Origin: Cinnamomum chago
Taxonomy: Eukaryota; Streptophyta; Magnoliopsida; Laurales; Lauraceae
DNA: 64,000 bases
Direction: 5' to 3'
Assembly: GCA_038049695.1 (NCBI GenBank)
Contig: CP142456.1
Span: 68,165,922 to 68,229,921, forward strand
In this document: positions 1 to 11,079 of the stretch, piece by piece
Numbering within the stretch: position 1 is the first letter of the stretch
Layout: each line of letters starts with the position of its first letter
The notes under the pieces: model-generated
What the model was told of the DNA's origin: nothing
The model's database searches: none
What the model saw: the letters and a program-made list of their open reading frames with translations, nothing else
Made by a program: the position numbers and the translations under genes

Positions 1-1299
1 AACAAGCTTAGGGCGATTAATCCACCACAGGATTCAGTAAATTTATTAAAAATTAATGAAGTTTCCTTACGGGCTGGCGATGCCGAGCCTGGAAGAGTTG
101 GGCAAGTTTTGCCCATTCCTAGTCCCATTTTGGCAGGGCTCTAAAATTATTGTGCAAGCCCAACCCATTGGGTTCAAATTAAAATTTTTTAAAAGCCCTG
201 TATTTTCGTGGCCGGACCGGGCCGATTATCCATTTTAGCGGGCTCATTTGACAGGCCTAGCCCCATTAGCTTTTTCATCGAAATTATTGTATCCAACAGT
301 TAACACTGTTGCATGTGATCACACATGCTCTCGGGGGATTTTATTATAAGACTAATTAACATTCAATCCTCATGCCGCTTCAATTTTAATGACCCCATAC
401 GAAAAAAAAAATTCTACAAGTGAAGTGCAGTATGTGCCAGTGACGAATCGAGGATTTTTGTTTAAGTGGGGCAGACAATGGTAATTTGAAAAAATTATAC
501 CCTTAGCAAGAAAACCTACAATATCACTCAATTCCCTAAGAACAAAAATACAAAATGGTGAGCATGATTGTGAAAAATAGCCAATTTCTTCTATTAATAT
601 AAGATTCAATAGACACAAATTACAAGGACAATAGGAATTATATCGTGGATCAACAAATGGAAAAGTTAGACAAGTGTTTGAAATCGTAATGAAAGTGAAA
701 GAAAAAAACATGCAAAAGTCCCGATTATCTTTTCTCCATGGATTAGTAAAAAATAAAGAAATAATTGATTTCTAATACCAAATAATCCAAAAGGGAAAAG
801 TAAAAAGGAAAAGGGGGGAAAGAAATCCAATAACCCTTACAGGTAGTAAAGCTAGATCGGATCGAGAGGGACTTTCTGATATTCGAATAGTTTGTGAATA
901 ATCGAACCATGGGTTTTGTGGGAAGACGGTAGTAGAGAAAAGGATAGAAAAAAAAGTGCATTAAAAAATAAAAAGGGAAGGAGATGAAGTCTTAGACATA
1001 AGACACGTGGGGCAAATTTTTGGACAAATGGCCTACGACCCATTTGATTCTCTTGAGATTTCAAGATGTGACCTAGGGCGGCTACCCTATATAGTCACAT
1101 CTTGGGTCCACCCATGGTACTTGCATTCATATTATATCGTGACTATTCGTCTTTTCGTCTTTTAATGTAGCATCAAGCTTATTGAATTGTCATTATCGTC
1201 TGTACATCGCGTCACATTGTAATTGGAGCTATACGTCTTTTCATCTTTTAATATAGCATCAAGTTTGAAAAAAAAAAAAAGGGAAGGAGATAAAGTCTT
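1..1299. repeat. R1 repeat, copy a, left part
   Basis: Noncoding repeat already running at the window edge. The same sequence recurs at 34366-34494 plus 41570-42001 and at about 46606-47708, always in this orientation. Its 3' part (about 981-1299, continuing 15869-16111) is a tandem duplication of a roughly 300-base block that begins with a purine-rich run and 'gaagtctta'. Short open frames here (56-238, 370-711, 743-1064) also occur, with different breaks, in the other copies, so I read them as chance. The last nine bases (1291-1299, taaagtctt) are the left target-site duplication of MULE-1. Confidence 0.75.
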
Positions 1300-1875
1300 G
1301 AGGATTTTACCGAAAAAATCCTCTTAAACTCATTTAAAATCAAAAGAGGCTTAGAAAGACTCTATACACTGCAATGATCCTACAGGCCTGATTTGGTATA
1401 AATTTTTTCAGTTTTCCTTGAGAGGGGATATCGCCGCTCGTTTGCCCTTTTACAGTCGATCAAAACCCGTTTTCCCCATTGTTCATCTTCCTCCTTTCCC
1501 TCACCTCCTCCATCGATCTAAACTCAACTGATAATAGGCGTTGCTCATCGATTCCAATGCTTCCTCTTCCACATCTTTTCACATTCTAGCAAGCTCGCAG
1601 AAATCCTAGTTGTATTTTTCATCTTCTGGATCTACAACTCGTCGGAGATCAATGAGCGTAGAACATGAAACCCTACCATATTCCACTATTGTGACGTTTA
1701 ATATGTGAGGTTTGGGTTTGAGATGGAGTTGGAGGAAGGAGGAGGAAGATGAAAAACAAGCAGCTGAGGAAGGAAGAAGATGAAAAATGGGTGGAGAAAG
1801 GAAGTGGAGGAGGAAGAAGAAGAAATAAGAGCGGGGACAATCGCGTGTGAGCGGCGATATCCCCGCTCATGACAG

Positions 1876-2126
1876 GTGCAGCTCTCAGATGAGTGTGTTC
1901 ATCATTTAGAAAAACTCTGTCATGGGTGGGGATATCGCCGCCTATCATCTATAAACTTCATATATTGAGCGGGGATATCCCCTCACATAAAAGGTTAAGC
2001 TCTCATATAAGTGTAAGAAAAATTCTGTCATGGGTGGGGATATCGCCGCCTATCATCTATAAACTTCATATATTGAGCGGGGATATCCCCTCACATAAAA
2101 GGTTAAACTCTCATTGGAAAAAAAGT
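1876..2126. repeat. Core of MULE-1: tandem units of about 105 bp
   Basis: The spacer between the arms holds two and a half imperfect tandem units, starting near 1917, 2027 and 2129. Each contains 'ggggatatcgcc' and 'gcggggatatcccc', which are themselves palindromic. An apparent 80-residue frame with a repeated peptide (1893-2135) is only the translation of this tandem and is not called as a gene. Confidence 0.7.
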
Positions 2127-2194
2127 CTGTCATGAGCGGGGATATCGCCACTCACCCGCGATTGTCCCCACTCTTATTTCACTACTAGAAAATT

Positions 2195-2660
2195 GACTTT
2201 TAGCGGCCGCCATTTGCCGTCGCTAAAAGTATTTTGGCGGTCACTAATACTCTTTAGCGACCGCCTCTCGACGGCCGCGAAAAGCTCGTTGCTAATAGTA
2301 TTAGCGACCGCCACATGACGGTCGCCAAAAAATTTAAAAAAACAACATTTTGACTTTTAGCGACCGCCAAGGCGGTCGCTAATACTTATACAGCGGTCGC
2401 TAATGCCCTTTTTTTTTCGAATTTTTATTTTTTTTTAAATTTTTTTTAGTATTAGCGGCCGCCAAGGCGGTCACTAATGGTATTTTTTTTTCGAATTTTT
2501 ATTTTTTTTAAAATTTTTTTTAGTATTAGCGGTCGCTAATACCTATCTGGCGGCCGCTAATACAATATTTATTTTGAATTTTTTTATTTTTTTTAATTTT
2601 TTATGCTACTAGCGACCGCCAATTTCGCTTTTAGCGACCGCCAGGTCAATTTTTTTTTTA
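2195..2660. repeat. CACTA-1 left subterminal motif cluster (GCGGTCGCTA)
   Basis: Many direct and inverted copies of a motif of the type tagcgaccgcc / ggcggtcgcta lie within 480 bases of the left end, between poly-T stretches. The right end has the same motif in fewer copies (15258-15305). Subterminal arrays of a 10-12-base motif are the usual TNPA binding sites of CACTA elements; the binding role here is inference. Confidence 0.75.
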
Positions 2661-3042
2661 ACAAATACTTTTTATTTTTTCAAATTATTTACTTGTATTT
2701 GTACCTGTACCTGTACCTAAGTATATACAAATCATGCCATCAATTAAAATTACAAATAACATACAACCACTACCATCAATTAAAATCACAAATAAAAAAA
2801 GAAAATCTTATATTAATTTCATTCAAAACATTAATTACAAAAGTTTCAATAACATATATCCATTACATTTAGAGGAAAAAGAAAAAAAAAATTGCCGGGT
2901 GCCGTGGTATGTCCGATGCTCTCAAACCTGAACAGAAAAGGAAAAATAAATATTAAAAGATTAGTATAAAAATTGGCAATTTATACTAAATATAAAAAAA
3001 TTAAGAATTAAAATTAAAATTTCAACTTATGTTTCAACATTA
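2661..3042. other. AT-rich stretch without a gene
   Basis: A/T-rich DNA between the subterminal motifs and the 178-bp array, with a small tandem of cctgta near 2700. The two small open frames here show no recognisable protein features. Confidence 0.5.
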
Positions 3043-4337
3043 ACATCAATCTTGGAGTCGGAATCTCGTTTCGTCAGTTCCTGTAAGTCAGGAATGACTA
3101 GGGGCCCGTGCCCGTCGAGTTTCACGAGCAACGGACACCGTTTACTCATTTTGGTCGCCCGGAGGCTCGTTTTCTAAATTTTAAGTTAACGTTCTAACTC
3201 AAACCTACATTTCAACTGTACGAGCAAACCGGGAGTCGGAATCTCGTTCCGTCAGTTCCCGCAAGTCAGGAATAACTAGGGGCCCGTGCCCCTCAAGTTT
3301 CACGACCAACAGACCCCGTTTGCTCATTTTGGGCGTCCGGATGCACGTTTTCTAAGTTTTAAGTTAACGTTCTAACTCAAACCTACTTTTCAACCGTACG
3401 ATCATTCCGGGAGTCGGAATCTCGTTCCGTCAGTTCCTGCAAGTTAGGAATGACTAGGGGCCCGTGCCCGTCGAGTTTTACGAGCAACATACACCGTTTG
3501 CTCATTTTGGGCGTCCCGATGCTCGTTTTCTAAGTTTTAAATTAACGTTCTAACTCAAACTTACTTTTCAACTGTACGATCAAACCGGAAGTCGGAATCT
3601 CGTTCCTTCAGTTCCCACAAATCAGGAATGACTAGGGGCCCGTGCCAGTCGAGTTTCACGAGCAACGGACTCCGTTTGCTGTGTTTGGTCGCCCAGAGGC
3701 TCGTTTTCTAAGTTTTAAGTTTACGTTCTAACTCAAACCTACATTTCAACTGTACGATCAAACCGGGAGTCGGAATCTCATTCCGTCAGTTCCTGCAAGT
3801 CAGGAATAACTAGAGGCCCGTGCCCGTCAAGTTTCACGAGCAACGGACTCCGTTTGCTCAGTTTGGTCGCCCGGAGGCTCATTTTCTAAGTTTTAAGTTT
3901 ACGTTCTAACTCAAACATACGTTTCAACTGTACGATCAAACCAGGAGTCGGAATCTCGTTCCGTCAGTTCCTGCAAGTCATGAATGACTAGGGGCCCGTG
4001 TCCGTCAAGTTTCGCTGGCAATAGAGCCCGTTTGCTCATTTTGGGCGTCCGGATGCTCGTTTTCTAAGTTTTAAATTAACGTTCTAACTCAAACCTACTT
4101 TTCAACTGTACGATCAAACCGGAAGTCGGAATCTCGTTCCGTCAGTTCCCGCAAGTCAGGAATGACTAGGGGCCCGTGCCCGTCGAGTTTCACGAGCAAC
4201 GGACTCCGTTTGCTCAGTTTGGTCGCCCAGAGGCTCGTTTTCTAAGTTTTAAGTTTACGTTCTAACTCAAACCTACATTTCAACTGTACGATCAAACCGG
4301 GAGTCGGAATCTCATTCCGTCAGTTCCTGCAAGTCAT
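3043..4337. repeat. 178-bp tandem array in CACTA-1 (about 7.3 units)
   Basis: The phrase gtcggaatctcg (or a one-base variant) recurs at 3057, 3235, 3413, 3591, 3769, 3947, 4125 and 4303, a constant 178-base step. Each unit contains a 'ggggcccgtgcc' block and 'cgtttgctca'. Alternating units resemble each other more than neighbours do (compare 3591 with 4125, and 3769 with 4303), suggesting higher-order duplication. No coding potential. A short echo of the unit ('ggagcccgtttgctcggtg') sits near 5597. Confidence 0.9.
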
Positions 4338-4425
4338 GATTAAATTAAATATCCAAATGAGAAATTTTCAATATTCAAAAAAATAATAGGATGAAGAGAT
4401 GGTAATTGCAAATGTCATTTACCTG

Positions 4426-4702
4426 TCAATCTTCATAGTCACCAGCATGCTCTAGTAAATAGTTTACTGCCAATTCTTCATTCCTATCACAGGCTAAGAA
4501 TGCTTCAATGACAAGGGCTCTGTCAAACCCCATTGCTTCAAACTATAAACAGTAACTAAATGTATTAGGTAATGTCAAAATGCTAGAACTGGGGAAAATT
4601 CCATGAGAGGAAGACATGCATACTCTTTCAATTGCCTCCTGCTCTTCCGGAGTCACATTGATGGAATGAGGTATATCTGGTTCCGCCTGCTCAAATAAAT
4701 CC
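4426..4702 (-). pseudogene. RAD23-like: Captured 3' end of a RAD23 ubiquitin receptor gene (UBA2 domain)
   Basis: Two minus-strand exons with good splice signals. Exon 4624-4702 encodes a segment ending with the XPC-binding/linker signature INVTPEEQEAIER. Exon 4426-4542 encodes the C-terminal UBA domain ([16 protein letters not shown], then [18 protein letters not shown]) and ends at a natural-looking stop. This is the conserved C-terminus of plant RAD23, which carries ubiquitinated proteins to the proteasome. The N-terminal ubiquitin-like domain and first UBA domain are absent from the window, so it is a transposon-captured fragment, not a gene. It lies between the 178-bp array and the TNPA-like gene of CACTA-1, on the same strand as the transposase genes. 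The two exons have no internal stop, which argues for recent capture. Confidence 0.88.
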
Positions 4703-5494
4703 CTGAAAAAAAAATGATCAAGGCCATTATCACATAAGTCGGAGCTCTGAACCATGATCAATGTTTATTGTGAATAGGTAACTCAGATCTTGCAAGAAAA
4801 CTCAGAGAAAAAATGCACAGTTTTTAATAACAATGCGAGTCAAATGCAAATGTCTAATAGAAGGGTGGGGTGGGGGGGGGGATAAGAAGAGTATGAAGTT
4901 CAGCATGTGGATAGTTTACAGCTTACACATGTAACTTGGGGTCTCAACTCTCAAGCAGTTGCATTGGGAAATCCCAACCAATCTCTTTTCAAGAAGGATA
5001 GTTCAGAAAAGAAAATCCTTGTAAGTAGTTGGGTGAAGAAATCCCATATATATGGAGTTCAAATTACAGAGTTTGCACAAAAAAGAGGACAGCTGAGACT
5101 ATCACATGAGAGATGGAGTGACCATTAAAATTACCAAAGCACCTTTAGTTCCCATATACCATTCAAAGAAAAACCCAAATATAAAAAATATAATAAAACT
5201 CAAGCCACCCTCATTCAATTATTGGAAGTCTTGAATCAAATGCATCAGCGAAGTTGAGAATGGTCAGTTATGGATAGAAATGTGTCAACCCATCAAAATG
5301 TGAGGGCATCAAAAAACACATCATCTTGATAGATAATATATTCTCAAGTGACTGCTGTCAACTAAATCAATATAGTTGAGTCAAAGTTATGACTTTATCA
5401 AGCATACATTCCAACTGTTAACCACCACAGAAATTACTCTTACAGGAATGGCTATAATACCTTCCATCCGATAGTTTTCATAAAACTAGTTACC
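4703..5494. other. No recognised gene; probably intron/flank taken with RAD23
   Basis: Moderately A/T-rich sequence upstream (in minus-strand sense) of the captured RAD23 exons. I found no further RAD23 exon here. It has a homopolymer G run near 4870-4880 and no repeat that I recognise elsewhere in the window. Confidence 0.4.
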
Positions 5495-5666
5495 TGCTTA
5501 TATTTCTTGTAGATTTGCTTGGTTACTATGTTCTTGGATTCATCAAAAAATGTGGGAACTTCTCTTATATTATTAATGGATGAATGTAACTCACCGGAGC
5601 CCGTTTGCTCGGTGATTGTATACAGAGGCTAATTAAAATATTGAATTAAAAAACAAATAATTATAC

Positions 5667-7509
5667 CTGGTCAGGATCAGTCGAGCCTGCTGGATCATGA
5701 CTGCCCTCTCCACCGAAGTCATGTCTAGCCCAGTGGCCGCTGCCAGCGTCAGGTGCCTGAAATTATTTATTATACAGTTAAAAACAATAAAAAAGACATA
5801 AGTATTGATGCATCAAAGACATAATTGACAATTTATACGTACAAATTTTTTTTCTTACTAACCTGAGTAGTGGGTGGTGTGTCTGAAGCAAGCGGGGCGC
5901 GACTCTGTGATAGACGACTCTCAAGCTCTGCCATCTCCGCTCTCCACTCGGCCCTCATCTCTGCCCTGAGGTCCTCTCTGATCGATGCCCTCATGGAAGT
6001 CAGCAACTCCTGAACCTCCTCATCCGTACGAAAGCGTATGCCCTGGGAGGAGCTAGCACCGGATGACTCTGATCGCGTGATGTGAGAGCGTGGAATGCCC
6101 GTCCCAAACGTCAGCGTGTATCCATGCCCATCCCGGCCAACGACGGACTGGAATATCTCATCCCTCCGCGATGGCAAAGCGCGATCCTCCTCGGGTAACT
6201 CCTCGAGGCGTGACTGATACTGGGCCTGCGTAGTTCATTCATTTAGTATATTATCATGCATAACAAGACATACTAATAGAAACATAATTTAAACAGTTCA
6301 ATATAAAAACTTACGAAGATAGCTGCAACATCTGGGTGGCGAGGATCTCGAGAACGCATCCAGATGGACATCCTATCCACCGGAACACCCTCGGAACGCA
6401 ACTGTTTGGTGGAGAAATGTATTACTAGTATACTATCATACAGAATGACAAAAACATAAATTAAATGTACGATCTAACTTTTTACCTCGTGGCGGACCTG
6501 GGTGATGTGTCGAGTCCCCAACCTATGTGCAGGACCCTGCAATGCGCGGTTCCGCGCATTCGTAGCAGACACTCTCTGTTTTCAATATTTATCAGTCGGA
6601 ATTTTTGTTAGTTACGTTAGTTATTAGTAAAATGTTAAAATTAAAATAAAGAAAGTACAAGTTTCTCACCTGAGCCTCCTCGCTCGTCCAGTACCGGACG
6701 AGCTGAGCCCACTGATCAGGAAGAACGCCAGTCGGAACTCGCTCAAGTATGTCAGGCGCATCCTGATGAGGCCTCCAGTGCTGCGTCTTTATTTTGTTTT
6801 TATGATCCTTCCACATCTTCCGGCACTTCGACATGCAAACTGGCCGGAAGAGCTCAGGACAGGCCCTCAAATTATCCTGAAAAGGACAAATAATTTTTCA
6901 TTGACAAATTATTTTTCATTAAGTTATGGTTTAAATTGACACATCCTGAGGAGAAATGTTAAATTATTACCTTGACCTGCTGCCATGTACGATCTAGCGT
7001 CGCCACCGGGAATGCCTCCCAATCGAGTGTGGTCAAAGGAAATGCATATGGATCCCGGACCATATGTCCTAACTGGCTAATGAGCTGGCGAGCATGAGGG
7101 CCCACCGGATGATATGTCTCATCGAACTGTACATCTATGGGATGGCCGGAATTCCATGTCCGGATCCCTCTAGCAGGGCCTCTCCCCCTGCTGGAAGATG
7201 GGCCCGTGCTCGTAGCACCTGTTTAAATTCGAGATAATCTAATTAAATTGAAATAAAATAATTTGCTAGAATTAAAATGTTTTCATTAAATAAACTTATA
7301 CCAGTCAGTGTATCTGCTGATGGTGGTGCTGAAGATGGTGGAGCTGCAACACTGGAAGACGCCGAAGCATCCACTGAAGCATCCACTGGAGTGGATGAAC
7401 TAGACTGGGCGGCATCTGGTGCCGGTCTAGGCCCCCCAGATGGTCCGCTGGCCTGGCGCAGCAGCTCGTCCATCGTCAGCGGACGATCTCTCCTCTTTCG
7501 TCCTGCCAT
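5667..7509 (-). CDS. TNPA/TNP1-like second CACTA gene (plant Ptta/En/Spm type)
   Basis: Seven exons can be joined in phase through GT/AG borders: 7302-7509, 6971-7218, 6670-6876, 6486-6575, 6315-6401, 5863-6225, 5667-5756. The start ATG at 7509 opens a basic, Ser/Ala/Pro-rich N-terminus. The middle has the tryptophan-rich segment seen in the Ptta/En/Spm transposase family (LDWEAFPVATLDRTWQQVK, then CRKMWKDHKNK). The C-terminal third is charged and helical (repeats of RAEMRAEWRAEM), a likely coiled coil. A further open stretch (about 5495-5627, after an acceptor) may be the last exon. In En/Spm the counterpart binds subterminal motifs and assists the catalytic protein. It lies downstream of the TNP2 gene on the same strand. 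I saw no internal stop. Confidence 0.8.
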
Positions 7510-7620
7510 ATCTGTTTAAATGTTTGTAAGATAAATTTCATTAAACAAGATAATTGAAATTAACATTTAAAAATTATTTACACTAAAATTTAACATTACT
7601 GAAATAGTTCCCAACCATTT

Positions 7621-10600
7621 ATTGGTCATGTAAGTCAACTGTATCTCCTTCAATCGTTTCCCGAACCCAATTAATATCTTCATCATGTTGAACAACTGTA
7701 TTCTGGTCAAGTTCTTGTTGGGCGAATGCATCAATATCTGGCTCATCACATTCAATCTGATACACTCCCCTCCTTGACATTTTAACTGCAACCTGCCAGT
7801 TAGGATCTTTCGGATCTCTGACATAGTAAACTTGCTCAGCCATTGAGGACAGTATGTACGGTTCGGCACTTATTCGATCATCACGGTGTAACAAATTGTT
7901 AAAATTTACCAATGTAAACTAGTAATTATCTGTTTTCACCCCTTGGATGGGATCCACCCAATCACACTTAAACAATAGAAACTTTAGCTCGTGATTATAC
8001 ACAACTTCAACAATATCTTTCAACCGGCCATAATAGTAACCAGCATCAACGGATGGACAACCGAGCCCACTATTTTGCGTCGCTCGTTTCTCATCTACAT
8101 CCTTGATGCGAAATCGAAAGCCGTTGACATCACAAGTTGTGTAACGTCGGGCCGTTATAAATGGGCCATCAGCAAACTGGTTCATTTCATCAGTCAAATA
8201 CGGATCGTTGGTTCTTCGTAAGCTACATACCTACGCAATGCATGTAATCAGTGAATATCACTACATGAAAGTAATATGACAAGAACAAGTGAAACTACTC
8301 CTAATGATTGAGTACATACGTGATTCTTGAACCATTCATGAAATGACTGGTAATGAGACTGATGAATTTCATTCTCTGTAGCATGAGGCATGTCCCGTTT
8401 CAGCTCATCAATGTGTGTCCTGCGATACATAATACGTGTTAACGACAAGTGTGATGTTTTAGGCAAAAAACTGACAAGTTACACGTAAGCATGAGTGATC
8501 ACTTACTGAGTGAAAGCCACAACAGATGGGGTGTTGAACAACACCCACCGGTGAGCTTGAATCCACTCAATATTGTTGAGATCAAATGGCGTGCCCTCCC
8601 CAACTGGACCATCATTAATCCGCGAGGGCCTAGTTAATCTTGTTTCAATATTCTCTTTAAGATATGCTGCGCAGAAATTTGTGCACTCATCCATCAGATA
8701 CCCCTTTGCTATCGATGCCTCCGGACGAGCTCTATTGCGAACATATCTCTTCAATGTGTTCATATACCTCTCGATCGGATACATCCATCTGAATTGGACA
8801 GGGCCACCAAGCAGGGCTTCACTGGTTAAGTGTATGGTCAAGTGAACCATGACATCGAAAAATGCAGGTGGGAAAATTTTTTCTAAATGACACAACGTCA
8901 CAGCAATCCTCTCTTGCAAACCATTCAACTCATCAATTCGATGAACTCTAGAACAAAGTTGTCTGAAGAAGTTACTGACTTCAATCAACGGCGCTACAAC
9001 ATTCTTAGGCAAACAATTCCGTATGGAGATAGGCAGTAATTGTTGAATAAGAATATGATTGTCATGACTCTTCAAACCCTGTAATGTTCTCTCTCTCATG
9101 TTCACACGCTTTGCGATATTCGAACAGTACCCGTCAGGAACCTTGACACCCTTCAGAACTGAGAGGAAGACATCTTTCTCATCTTTACTCATCGTGTACT
9201 GCGCAGGAGGCATGTATGCCTTGTTAGACTCTCTCAACTGCAAGTGCAAGGGCTTTCTCAAGCCCATTTCTTCCAAGTCACGGCGTGCATTGACACCATC
9301 CTTCGACTTCCCCTGAGCACCGAGAATGGTCCACAGTATATTATCACAAACGTTCTTCTCGATGTGCATAACATCTAAGTTATGCCTGAGTAAGTTATCT
9401 TTCCAGTATGGTAAATCGTAGAAAATACTTTTTTTCTTCCAATTATGACCTCGCCTTCTACTTGCACCGGGAATAGAAGGCAGCACCGGGGCCAGTAAAT
9501 CTTGAAAATCATACACAGTACGTATTTGCTCCTGCTCGAGCTGTGACAACAAGTCAACTCCCGTCATTGTTCGAGGTGCTGGACCATATTCTCGACTCCC
9601 ATCAAATGACACTTTGTCCCTCCTGAACCTATGCAATGGAGGTAGAAAGCGCCTATGACCCGTGTATGCCCATTTTCTGCCGTGCTTCAACCAAGTTGAC
9701 TTCTTCTCCTTATTGCAGCAAGGACATGCAAACTCTCCCTTTGTGCTCCAACCCGACAAGTTGGCGTACGCAGGGAAGTCATTGATTGTCCATAATAATG
9801 CGGCGCGGAGTTTAAACATTTCATTGCCTTCGGCATCAAATGTCATCAGACCATCAGCCCATAATTCATTCAATTCATCTATCAGAGGTTGCATATATAC
9901 ATCAATCTTGTCCCCTGGTCCTCTTGGTCCATCAATAAGTGTGGATAGGATCAGAAAAGGTTGCTTCATACACATCCATGGCGGAAGATTATAAGGTACC
10001 AAAACAACTGGCCACGTACTGTGATTTACCCCAGTCATGGATCTGAACGGACTAAAACCATCTGCAGCCAAACCAAGCCGCACATTGCGACAATCCAAGG
10101 CAAAGTCTGGATTCCTCCGATCGAAGTCTTTCCATGCTGGGGAATCTGCTGGATGGGTCAACTTACCATCGTCCCTGCTATTCTCGGCATGCCATCTCAT
10201 CAGTTTAGAAATATTTGATGACATAAAAAGCCTCTTCAACCTTGGCTTAAGTGGGAAATATCTCAATTGCTTTACTGCCACAAGTTTGCCATGGTTGATA
10301 ACACTTGTAGAACTATTCTGACGATTGTAACCAACCCCGTCCTCCTTCCATCTCGAAGTCTGACACACAATGCACTTATCAAGATGGGCATTCTCATTCC
10401 TAAACAACATGCAATTGTTCGGACATGCATCCAGAGTCTCATATGTGAAGCCTAAATTTTCAGTTAACTTGCGAGCCTGATAGTAGGACTCAGCAAGTTT
10501 TGCACCGGATGGGAGCGCTCGATGCAACAACTGGAGGAGCATATCAAAAGACTTGTCAGACCATAGGTTCAATGCCTTCAAATGTAACAACTCAACAATA

Positions 10601-11079
10601 AAGGACAATTTACTGAAGTCATTGCATCCAGGATACAATTCTGTCTGTGCATCGTCTAGAATTTCAAAATATCTCAAGGCTTCTTCATCGGCACCAGAGC
10701 GAGGATTACTCCCACCCGCCCCCTCAGTCGCACAACTTCTGTATTCGGGTGCCAACCCGCACGCGATATCATTTAACATCACGTTCATCGGATCAGCCTC
10801 TGACATATCATCCACCTCAATTTCATCTATTTCCTCTCTGCGACAGGAAACATACTCTTCTCCATGTTTTATCCAGTTCTTGTAGTCCTTCAAGAATCCA
10901 TTCAGAATCAGATGCTCTCGAACAATCTCTCTTCTGTAAAAATATCGATTCGCACATTTTTTACATGGACAACTGATGAACTCATTGTCAAACCCATTGG
11001 TAAATTCCATAAACTGGTTAATCCCCTCCATGTATTCCCGAGACATCCTATTCGGTAAATCAATCCAACTCTTGTCCAT
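7621..11079 (-). CDS. TNP2-like CACTA transposase with an internal stop
   Basis: Exons 8507-11079, 8320-8419 and 7621-8230 join in phase. Exon 1 alone gives about 858 residues. It starts with a transposase-associated domain (MDKSWIDLPNR; SCPCKKC; NWIKHGE), followed by the TNP2 core (LILSTLIDGPRGPGDKIDVY, INDFPAYANLSGWSTKGEFA, CPCCN, LDVMHIEKNVCDN) and the DUF4218-type region (GPVQFRWMYPIERYM). Exon 3 carries the DUF4216-type segment (GRLKDIVEVVYNHELKFLLF). The reading frame then meets TAG at 7919-7921, although the same frame continues with family-like sequence (FTLVNFNNLLH...) to 7621. The product would therefore lose roughly its last 100 residues unless the stop is read through. The conserved catalytic core is uninterrupted. 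It is the gene expected to cut CACTA ends. Confidence 0.9.

Noticed and set aside
1893-2135. An 80-residue frame with a repeated peptide
   Set aside because: It is the tandem core of MULE-1 in translation and overlaps an inverted arm.
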